NCBI GenBank assembly: GCA_041652635.1
Contig: JBAZGW010000076.1
Location: 1-6,976 of the forward strand
Source: Undivivens sp041652635
GTDB taxonomy: Bacteria > Omnitrophota > Gorgyraeia > Gygaellales > Profunditerraquicolaceae
Length of the DNA: 6,976 nt
Direction of reading: 5' to 3'
Part shown: one piece after another, positions 1-5,245 of the stretch
How the letters are laid out: each line of letters starts with the position of its first letter
Position numbering within the stretch: position 1 is the first letter of the stretch
Program-made: the position numbers and the translations under genes
The notes under the pieces: model-generated
The model's database searches: none
The model's input: only the letters and a program-made list of their open reading frames with translations
Told to the model about the DNA's origin: nothing

Positions 1-645
1 GAATTAAAACGCCTGATCGCCAAGCTTAACGAAGACCCGGCCGTAAACGGCATCATCGTGCAAAAGCCGCTGCCGAACGAAATAGATTACCTGGCTGCGG
101 TGCGCGAGATCTCTCCTTTAAAAGATGTTGAGGGGATGCATCCTTATAATATCGGCCATATGTTCTTTCCCCGCCCGAGGATCGTCCCCTGCACTCCGGC
201 GGCGGTAATGGAACTAATTAAATTGTCCGGGGTAAGGCTGGAAGGCAGGGAAGCGGTGCTGATCGGCCACAGCGAAATAGTCGGCAGGCCGCTGGCGCTG
301 CTGCTTCTGGATAAACTCGCCACCGTTACCGTCTGCCATATCGGCACGCACAGCGCCGGTAAGCTCCAGGAGCATGTCGGCCGGGCGGAAATACTGGTAG
401 TCGCGGTGGGCAAGGCCGGGATCATCAAAGGAAAATGGATACGGGAGCAGGCGGTGGTGATAGACGTGGGGATAAACCGCAGTAACGGCAGGATCGTGGG
501 GGACGTGGAAACAGAGGAAGCTGCGGCCAGGGCCTCCTGGATCACGCCTGTGCCGGGCGGGGTGGGGCCGGTTACCGCGGCTATCCTGATGCGTAATTTC
601 CTGGAAGCGGCTTCCATGCAGAAGAAACAATCCAGGGATTCCTGA
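1..645 (+). CDS. folD: FolD, methylene-THF dehydrogenase / methenyl-THF cyclohydrolase (5' end cut off)
   Basis: Cytoplasmic bifunctional enzyme that interconverts 10-formyl-, 5,10-methenyl- and 5,10-methylene-tetrahydrofolate; in the Wood-Ljungdahl pathway it feeds the methyl branch. The reading frame is open from base 1, giving 214 residues, so about 70 N-terminal residues (including the usual Tyr-x3-Lys catalytic pair) lie outside the window. Visible family motifs: GIIVQKPLP (fragment residues 17-25), SPLKDVEG (38-45, with the conserved Asp of the KDV[DE]G signature), PCTP (63-66), the nucleotide-binding GHSEIVGRP (89-97), DVGINR (155-160) and the C-terminal signature TPVPGGVGPVT (182-192). 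GTG at 58 is an internal valine codon, not a start. Odd point: His90 occupies the place where many FolD proteins have Arg in GRSxIVG. The next gene starts 8 bp after the stop, so the two are probably cotranscribed. Identification is firm; cofactor preference cannot be read from the sequence alone. Confidence 0.96.
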   Translation, partial: ELKRLIAKLNEDPAVNGIIVQKPLPNEIDYLAAVREISPLKDVEGMHPYNIGHMFFPRPRIVPCTPAAVMELIKLSGVRLEGREAVLIGHSEIVGRPLALLLLDKLATVTVCHIGTHSAGKLQEHVGRAEILVVAVGKAGIIKGKWIREQAVVIDVGINRSNGRIVGDVETEEAAARASWITPVPGGVGPVTAAILMRNFLEAASMQKKQSRDS

Positions 646-653
646 CGTTTTTT

Positions 654-980
654 ATGAAGACCGTTATCCTGCTTTTGATCTCCAATGTTTTTATGACCTT
701 TGCCTGGTACGGGCATCTGAAATACAGAAAAGCCCCGTTGGTAACGGCGATACTGGTCAGTTGGTTTATCGCTTTCGCGGAATATTGTTTTCAGGTGCCG
801 GCAAACCGCATCGGCTACAAGCAGTTTTCCGCAGTGCAGTTAAAGACGATACAGGAAGTGATCACCCTGGCTGTTTTTTCGGTCTTTTCCGTGTTTTATC
901 TGGGAGAGCGTTTAAGGTGGAATTATCTGGCGGGTTTCGCGTTGATCGTAGTTGCCGTATACCTTATATTTAGAAAATGA
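654..980 (+). CDS. DMT-family (DUF486 / DMT_6-like) small integral membrane protein
   Basis: A 108-residue, very hydrophobic protein with about four predicted transmembrane helices (roughly residues 2-19, 27-47, 64-85 and 88-106). It matches my recollection of the DUF486 family, small proteins related to the drug/metabolite transporter fold: the FAWYGHLK segment near residue 16, SWFIAFAEYC (35-44), VPANRIGY (47-54), LKTIQEVITL (63-72) and the RWNYL segment near residue 88 are typical. Length is normal for this family. Substrate is unknown and I assign none. ATG 654 is only 8 bp after the folD stop and has no strong Shine-Dalgarno (an AGGGA lies about 16 bp upstream), so translation may depend on coupling to folD. 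Its stop overlaps the metF start as ATGA (977-980), a clear sign of an operon. Why a membrane protein sits between folD and metF is unclear; it could be a passenger gene. Confidence 0.85.
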   Translation: MKTVILLLISNVFMTFAWYGHLKYRKAPLVTAILVSWFIAFAEYCFQVPANRIGYKQFSAVQLKTIQEVITLAVFSVFSVFYLGERLRWNYLAGFALIVVAVYLIFRK

Positions 981-1855
981 ACACATTCAGAGAGAAATTG
1001 CGCGCTAAGGAATTCGTTATCACTTGCGAACTTAATCCAGACAAGGGCGCGGATTGCGGAAGTTTATTGGAAGCCGCTTCTTCGCTGCGCGGGTACGTGG
1101 ACGCCTTTAATGTCACCGATTCGCACGCGGCCGTGATGCGCCAGGGCCCGCTGGCGCTTTGCCTGCGTTTGAAGGAAGCGGGGATGGAGCCGGTATATCA
1201 GGTTACCTGCCGGGACAGGAACCGCCTGGCTTTACAGTCTGATCTGCTTACGGCGGCCGGCCTGGGGATAAATAATATACTGGCAGTGACCGGTGATCAC
1301 ATCCTGTTGGGAGACCATCGCGAAGCCAAGCCGGTGTTCGACCTGGACTCGGTGCAATTGTTATCGGTGATCTCCTGTCTGTGCGCGGGAAAGGATATGC
1401 GGGGGCACTCGTTGTCGGGAGAGGCGCCGGATTTCTTCCGCGGGGCGGTGGTTAATCCCGGGGCCGATCCTCTGGAGGCTGAATTGATAAAGATGTCCAA
1501 GAAGATATCTTCCGGCGCGGAGTTTTTTCAGACACAGGCGGTATTCGACGCGGAGGCGTTCGGCGTTTTCTCGCGCCGGGAACCGGCGGACGTGGCAAGT
1601 GTGATCGCCGGGATCCTGCCTTTAAGATCGGCGCGGACGGCTAAGTACTTAAACAGTCATGTGCCGGGAATAAACGTTCCGGAATGGATAATAAAGAGAC
1701 TGGAGGAATCAGGCGACAGTGAAAGCGCTGCCGTGGAGATATTCTCGCGGATCATCAGGCAGGTCAGGCCGTTATGCGCGGGCATACATTTTATGCCCGC
1801 GGGATGGTTTTCGGCATTACCGCGATTGCTGGAAGCGGCTTCAGCAGGGTTTTAA
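977..1855 (+). CDS. metF: Methylenetetrahydrofolate reductase, acetogen MetF type
   Basis: Flavoprotein of the MTHFR TIM-barrel family, expected to reduce 5,10-methylene-THF to 5-methyl-THF, the methyl donor for acetyl-CoA synthesis (and methionine). 292 residues, normal for bacterial MetF. Seen: CEL near the N terminus with Glu18 in the place of the catalytic Glu; FNVTDSH (44-50); TCRDRNRLALQSDLL (77-91); GINNILAVTGDH (97-108), whose Asp107 matches the conserved flavin/folate-contacting Asp; FFQTQ (183-187); and the C-terminal GIHFMPAGW (269-277). TCRDRN and VTGDH are especially like MetF of acetogenic bacteria. No fused zinc domain or NADH module is present, and no metV gene is visible in the window, so the physiological electron donor is open. 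ATG 977 overlaps the preceding stop (ATGA), implying translational coupling; no separate Shine-Dalgarno is evident. A 10-bp perfect hairpin lies inside the last 80 bases of the gene. Confidence 0.93.
   Translation: MNTFREKLRAKEFVITCELNPDKGADCGSLLEAASSLRGYVDAFNVTDSHAAVMRQGPLALCLRLKEAGMEPVYQVTCRDRNRLALQSDLLTAAGLGINNILAVTGDHILLGDHREAKPVFDLDSVQLLSVISCLCAGKDMRGHSLSGEAPDFFRGAVVNPGADPLEAELIKMSKKISSGAEFFQTQAVFDAEAFGVFSRREPADVASVIAGILPLRSARTAKYLNSHVPGINVPEWIIKRLEESGDSESAAVEIFSRIIRQVRPLCAGIHFMPAGWFSALPRLLEAASAGF
1777..1801 (+). other. Perfect 10-bp hairpin inside the 3' end of metF
   Basis: Bases 1777-1786 (CGCGGGCATA) pair exactly with 1792-1801 (TATGCCCGCG) around a 5-nt loop. It lies in the codons for Cys-Ala-Gly-Ile-His-Phe-Met-Pro-Ala-Gly, 52 bp before the metF stop codon. 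No T-run follows, so it is not a canonical intrinsic terminator. It could slow ribosomes or stabilise the 3' end of the metF message, or be a by-product of codon choice for a conserved motif. Confidence 0.5.
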
Positions 1856-1863
1856 GATCGTCA

Positions 1864-1940
1864 ACCGGCTATGGTGACGGCTTTATTACGTTATCTTAAC
1901 CTTAACCGAAACGGGCTTCGTTACCGTAACCGTAGCCGGT
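1864..1940 (+). repeat. Long imperfect inverted repeat between metF and the oxidoreductase gene
   Basis: Bases 1864-1880 pair with 1924-1940: 16 of 17 positions can pair in RNA, one of them a G-U wobble, with one G/A mismatch. The outer eight pairs (ACCGGCTA / TAGCCGGT) are perfect. The 43-nt apical region (1881-1923) is rich in TTAACC-like repeats (CTTAAC twice in tandem, 1895-1906) and can form a small inner hairpin (CGAA...TTCG, about 1907-1920). The element fills most of the 126-bp intergenic gap. No T-run follows, so it is not a standard Rho-independent terminator. It may be an mRNA-stabilising or processing element, an attenuator, or a small dispersed repeat; no target-site duplication is evident. 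The structure is seen directly, the role is not. Confidence 0.65.
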
Positions 1941-1968
1941 CTTCAATCGCGGTGCGTAAATAATAATT

Positions 1969-1974
1969 GGAGAG
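1969..1974 (+). promoter_or_regulatory. Ribosome binding site that decides the oxidoreductase start
   Basis: GGAGAG lies 7 bases before ATG 1982. The in-frame TTG at 1967 directly abuts this Shine-Dalgarno and would have no site of its own, so ATG 1982 is the better start and the five extra upstream codons are not translated. Confidence 0.8.
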
Positions 1975-1981
1975 AAATATC

Positions 1982-2908
1982 ATGTCTATTAAAAAAACAC
2001 CGGAGGTGTTGATCATCGGCGCCACGGACGCCGGGTTCGCCGCCTGCCGCCGCCTCGCCGAAGCGCGGCCGGATTGGAAGATAACTCTTTTGTCGCAGGA
2101 GGAACATCTGCCTTACAGCGGCGGACTACTGCCGGATTATCTCGAAGGAAAAGTTAAGAAGCGCGAGATATTTCTTTGTGAAGAGACATTTTTTAGTAAG
2201 CATAATGTGGAGTTCCTTTCCGGGGCCGCGGTGAGCGGAGTGGATTTTGCCAGGCAGAGGGCCTTTTTGCGCAATAACCGGCGGCTGGCTTATGATTATT
2301 TGATCATTGCCGGCGGCCGCAAGCCTGTTCTGGACATCCCTGGCAAGAATAAAGAGGGAGTTTTTATTTTCTTCGGGTTTTCCGATGCCGAAAATATTAA
2401 ACAGCGTTTATCTATCCCGGGGAATGTTGTCGTCTGCGGTGAAGAAAAAGACGCGCGCAGGCTGGCCGGATTTTCCGTCTCCGCCGGCAGGGAAGTTAAA
2501 TTAGTCCTTGAAGCCTCCGCCGGCGCTGCCGCCGCCGTGCCGGAAGAGAATCCCGAGGTAATATCGGGTATGCGTATTGAAGAAGTGATAGGGGAAGGCC
2601 GGGAATTGAGAGCGGTCAGGTTAAGCTGTGGAAAGATAATCGAAGCCGCTTCGGTATTTTTCTGCTGCCGCGGGAATCCCTGCCTGGATTTCGCCGCCGG
2701 CGGCCCGGTGACAATAGAGAACGGTTTTATACCGGTGGACGCCGGCCTGCGCGCCGGGGCCGATAATATTTTCGCGTGCGGAGATATCTGTATCGCGCCG
2801 GGCCAGACAGTAACGGGAATAACAGCGGATGACGCGCGCGCGCAAGGGGCCAGGGCGGCCGACGGGGCCCTTGCGGCCCAGGCGCGCGGGCAGGAAGCAG
2901 TTGTTTGA
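1982..2908 (+). CDS. Short FAD-dependent pyridine-nucleotide-disulfide-type oxidoreductase with degenerate NAD motif
   Basis: 308-residue cytoplasmic flavoprotein of the two-dinucleotide-fold family (rubredoxin reductase / NirB / NADH oxidase relatives). Seen: N-terminal beta strand and FAD loop VLIIGATDAG (9-18; the second Gly of GxGxxG is Thr); LPYSGGLLPDYLEG (43-56), as in NAD(P)H oxidases of this class; the hhhATGxxP-like LIIAGGRKP (107-115 region); and the second FAD motif NIFACGDI (262-269). The middle NAD(P)H fold, beginning VVVCGEEKDA (149-158), keeps only the first glycine of GxGxxG. It is shorter than most relatives (about 400-450) and has no C-terminal dimerisation domain. No CxxxxC disulfide, and no cysteine in the LPYSGG segment where NADH oxidase/CoA-disulfide reductase have theirs. 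A Cys cluster, CCRGNPC (228-234), replaces the usual xxGxxPN segment. It sits between metF and acsB, 21 bp ahead of acsB; electron transfer to MetF or another pathway enzyme is inference. It could also be a general flavoprotein of unknown role. Confidence 0.82.
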   Translation: MSIKKTPEVLIIGATDAGFAACRRLAEARPDWKITLLSQEEHLPYSGGLLPDYLEGKVKKREIFLCEETFFSKHNVEFLSGAAVSGVDFARQRAFLRNNRRLAYDYLIIAGGRKPVLDIPGKNKEGVFIFFGFSDAENIKQRLSIPGNVVVCGEEKDARRLAGFSVSAGREVKLVLEASAGAAAAVPEENPEVISGMRIEEVIGEGRELRAVRLSCGKIIEAASVFFCCRGNPCLDFAAGGPVTIENGFIPVDAGLRAGADNIFACGDICIAPGQTVTGITADDARAQGARAADGALAAQARGQEAVV

Positions 2909-2913
2909 CCGTT

Positions 2914-2920
2914 AAGGGAG
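2914..2920 (+). promoter_or_regulatory. Ribosome binding site of acsB
   Basis: AAGGGAG, 9 bases before ATG 2930, within the 21-bp gap after the oxidoreductase stop. It supports the chosen start and suggests acsB is cotranscribed with the oxidoreductase but translated from its own strong site. Confidence 0.75.
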
Positions 2921-2929
2921 AAATAAATT

Positions 2930-5116
2930 ATGTCCGATATAATCGCTGAAATGGGAGAAAAGGGGACGCAGGCCGTATTGGCGTTGGCGCGCTCGGAATC
3001 GCAGAAGTTGACCGCCGCGCGCGGCGCGGAAACGGCGCTTGAGTTCCCGCAGACTAATTACGCCCTGCCTTTGATCAAAGCCTTTTTAAACGAGGATGTG
3101 CGTACTCTTGGCGATTGCGGCCGGATCATTAAGCAGGCGGAGAATCTCGCAGGGGGGGCGCCGGCGGACAATGGGCTGTTATTGGACGCGGCGGGAGGGC
3201 TTTTGAATAAAGGGCTGGCCACGCTGCTTTGCGAGGAACTCCTGGCGTCTTTTAAATATCTTTCCGGGGAACATCCTCAGTCCGGTTCAAGCGGTTTCCT
3301 CTCCGATAATCTTTTGCGTTCTTTGGGGATCCAGCTGGTGGACGGGCGTATCGCGGGCATCGCGGTGATCGCCGGGCCTGCCAGGGATGCCGGCGCGGCG
3401 GTGCAGTTGATCCGCGACCTGCAGTCGAAAAGTATAGTCAGCTTGCTTGTCGGCAGTTCCGGAGGCACCGGTATGCTTAAGCAGCTTTCCGATTCCAAAG
3501 TGGCCGTGGGGTTGGATAATTATATCGTTTCCCTGGGAGAGGATTATCTTTCAGCCGTCTACGCGGTGGATTGGGCGGTAAGGGCCCCGCTTATGTATGG
3601 AGGCCACAAATGCGGGCAGTGGAAGGAGATACTTTCTTATACAAAAGAGAAGGTGCCGGCTTTTGTCATCCTGCTTAGCCATGTGGATGAAGTGATCGTG
3701 GCTACTGGGCTGGGCGCGCTGGCAATGGGTTTCCCCATAATTACCGATCTGGATATACCGGAAGTGCCGAAATTGGAAACCACGCTTTACGAGGCGCTGG
3801 TGCGCCAAAGCGATTATTCCAGGATAGCGGCGGCCTGTATCCAGACCCGCGGCATAAAAGTGAAAGTCTCAGAAGTTCCTATCCCGGTGCCTTACGCCGC
3901 CGCGTTCGAAGGGGAGCGGGTCCGGAGGGACCAGCTCCACGCTGAATTCGGCGGTAAGAGCAGCCTGGCCTTTGAATATTTATACAGCCGCGGGCTCCAG
4001 GAAGTGGAAGACGGCAAAGTGGAGATCTTCGGCCCGGATATGGACGCCTTGCCGAAAGGCAGTAAGTCGCTGCCTCTGGCGCTGATAGTGGAAACGGCCG
4101 GCAGGCGCATGCAAAAAGACTTTGAGCCGATACTGGAACGCCAGATACACCGTTTCGTGAATTACGCGATGGGGATAATGCACGTCGGACAGCGCGATAT
4201 GAATTGGATACGCGTTTCCAAAGACGCGTTTTCCAAAGGGTTCCGTTTAAAACACTTTGGGGTAATACTGCACGCTATGCTGCATCAGGAATATCAGGCT
4301 ATCGTGGATAAGGTGCAGGTAAAGATATATACCGATAAAGAAGATGTTCAGCGGCTTTTATCCTCGGCCGGGAAGACCTTCGAAGAAAGAGATGAACGCT
4401 TGAGCGGGATGACCGATGAGAACGTGGACACTTTTTATTCCTGCCTGCTTTGTCAGTCCTTCGCGCCCAACCATGTATGTATAGTTACCCCGGAGAGACT
4501 GGGGCTCTGCGGCGCTTATTCCTGGCTGGACGCCAAGGCTTCATACGAGATCACTCCCACGGGCCCCAACCAGCCGATCCTTAAAGGTAAGGTTCTGGAT
4601 GAGCGTACCGGCCAGTGGGGGAATATAAATGATTTTGTCTACGCTAAATCCAACAAGACGGTGGATACGGTGAGTATGTATTCTTTGCTTGACGCTCCGC
4701 AGACTTCCTGCGGATGTTTTGAATGTATTGTTGCTATACTGCCTGAAGCCAACGGCGTGATGGTGGTGCACCGCGATCATATCGGGATGACGCCCTGCGG
4801 TATGACTTTTACCACTCTTGCCGGTTCGGTCGGAGGAGGGGTGCAGACGCCGGGGTTCCTGGGCGTCGGCAAGCTGTATATCGCCAGCAGGAAATTCATC
4901 TCCACCGAGGGGGGATTAAAGCGCGTTGTCTGGATGCCCAAAGAACTTAAAGAGATGCTCGCGGAACGCCTGCGCAGGCGCTGCGATGAGATCGGCGACC
5001 CCGGTTTGTTCGACAAGATCGCCGATGAAACCTCCGCGGTGAAACTGGAGGAGCTTCTTGAATTGATGGCGAAAGTCAAGCATCCGGCCCTGGAAATGCC
5101 TCCGCTGTTTGAATGA
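2930..5116 (+). CDS. acsB: Acetyl-CoA synthase, CODH/ACS complex (bacterial AcsB, full length)
   Basis: Nickel-iron-sulfur enzyme that joins CO (from CO dehydrogenase), a methyl group (from the corrinoid iron-sulfur protein) and CoA into acetyl-CoA, the final step of the Wood-Ljungdahl pathway. 728 residues, against 729 for the Moorella thermoacetica enzyme as I recall it. All A-cluster ligands are present: Cys505, Cys508, Cys517 and Cys527 for the [4Fe-4S] cubane (SCLLCQSFAPNHVC, then GLCGAYSW) and Cys594-Gly595-Cys596 for the distal nickel, with Cys508 expected to bridge to the proximal metal. The N-terminal CODH-contact and tunnel region (about 1-310), absent from archaeal CdhC, is present, so this is the bacterial form. 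The middle domain (about 311-490) holds AFEGERVR (325-332) and GQRDMNWIRVSKDA (420-433), the latter with the conserved Trp426. Other strong segments are DAKASYEI (534-541) and GMTFTTLAGSVGGG (624-637). Tyr223 replaces the Moorella tunnel Phe229, and Cys599 and Cys623 are extra cysteines near the cluster. No frameshift or loss is seen; likely functional. CODH (cooS/acsA) and the corrinoid subunits are not in the window. Confidence 0.98.
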   Translation: MSDIIAEMGEKGTQAVLALARSESQKLTAARGAETALEFPQTNYALPLIKAFLNEDVRTLGDCGRIIKQAENLAGGAPADNGLLLDAAGGLLNKGLATLLCEELLASFKYLSGEHPQSGSSGFLSDNLLRSLGIQLVDGRIAGIAVIAGPARDAGAAVQLIRDLQSKSIVSLLVGSSGGTGMLKQLSDSKVAVGLDNYIVSLGEDYLSAVYAVDWAVRAPLMYGGHKCGQWKEILSYTKEKVPAFVILLSHVDEVIVATGLGALAMGFPIITDLDIPEVPKLETTLYEALVRQSDYSRIAAACIQTRGIKVKVSEVPIPVPYAAAFEGERVRRDQLHAEFGGKSSLAFEYLYSRGLQEVEDGKVEIFGPDMDALPKGSKSLPLALIVETAGRRMQKDFEPILERQIHRFVNYAMGIMHVGQRDMNWIRVSKDAFSKGFRLKHFGVILHAMLHQEYQAIVDKVQVKIYTDKEDVQRLLSSAGKTFEERDERLSGMTDENVDTFYSCLLCQSFAPNHVCIVTPERLGLCGAYSWLDAKASYEITPTGPNQPILKGKVLDERTGQWGNINDFVYAKSNKTVDTVSMYSLLDAPQTSCGCFECIVAILPEANGVMVVHRDHIGMTPCGMTFTTLAGSVGGGVQTPGFLGVGKLYIASRKFISTEGGLKRVVWMPKELKEMLAERLRRRCDEIGDPGLFDKIADETSAVKLEELLELMAKVKHPALEMPPLFE

Positions 5117-5154
5117 TCGCGACGCGTGATCCGGCGTTCTCAGGACGTGAACGC
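5115..5154 (+). terminator. Possible weak hairpins after acsB
   Basis: Two small stems follow acsB: 5115-5131 (GATCGCG with GCGTGATC, one G-U pair, 3-nt loop, overlapping the stop codon) and 5134-5154 (GCGTTC with GAACGC, 9-nt loop). Neither is followed directly by a T-run; a short T5 lies at 5177-5181, after an A-rich stretch. They could contribute to ending the acsB message before the next promoter, but the evidence is weak. A direct repeat ACGTGAA (5145-5151 and 5160-5166) lies just upstream of the promoter. Confidence 0.3.
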
Positions 5155-5164
5155 GATGAACGTG

Positions 5165-5212
5165 AAATAAAAATAATTTTTCTCTTGACGTTTGCGCAAA
5201 ATCAAATATAGT
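5165..5212 (+). promoter_or_regulatory. Sigma70-type promoter with A/T-rich upstream region
   Basis: A -35 box TTGACG (5185-5190) and a -10 box TATAGT (5207-5212) are separated by 16 bp, each matching five of six consensus bases. An A/T-rich tract just upstream (5165-5183) resembles an UP element. Transcription would start near 5219-5220, leaving a leader of about 26 nt before ATG 5246. This makes the TPR gene (and probably polA behind it) a unit separate from acsB. Confidence 0.8.
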
Positions 5213-5232
5213 ATAAACTTAATGAAAAACAC

Positions 5233-5238
5233 GGAGGG
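5233..5238 (+). promoter_or_regulatory. Ribosome binding site that decides the TPR-protein start
   Basis: GGAGGG lies 7 bases before ATG 5246. Earlier in-frame starts (TTG 5192, ATG 5222) fall inside the promoter or at its start point and have no Shine-Dalgarno, so ATG 5246 is chosen; this also places the signal peptide at the true N terminus. Confidence 0.82.
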
Positions 5239-5245
5239 AAACAGA

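Noticed and set aside
58..60. GTG as the start of folD
   Set aside because: It is the valine of GIIVQKPLP inside the conserved FolD core; the frame is open back to base 1.
144..716. Long open frame on the minus strand opposite folD (190 codons)
   Set aside because: It is a shadow of the GC-rich folD frame, with low-complexity Ser/Pro/Thr content and no recognisable domain.
1864..1940. Miniature transposon (MITE)
   Set aside because: The inverted repeat is present, but no flanking target duplication is seen and no second copy occurs in the window.
1943..1967. Promoter TTCAAT...TAATAAT before the oxidoreductase
   Set aside because: The -10-like box directly abuts the ribosome binding site, so a transcript from it would lack the Shine-Dalgarno; the -35 match is also poor.
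1967..1981. TTG start adding five codons to the oxidoreductase
   Set aside because: The TTG abuts the Shine-Dalgarno GGAGAG, which serves ATG 1982.
1856..1981. Riboswitch (THF, cobalamin or SAM) ahead of the oxidoreductase-acsB pair
   Set aside because: I do not recognise the conserved core of any of these classes; only a simple inverted repeat is seen.
4777..5079. Minus-strand open frame opposite the 3' part of acsB
   Set aside because: Ser/Pro-rich shadow of a well-conserved coding region; no ribosome binding site or domain seen.
5192..5245. Extended TPR-protein start at TTG 5192 or ATG 5222
   Set aside because: These lie in the promoter or at the expected transcript start; GGAGGG and the signal peptide both point to ATG 5246.
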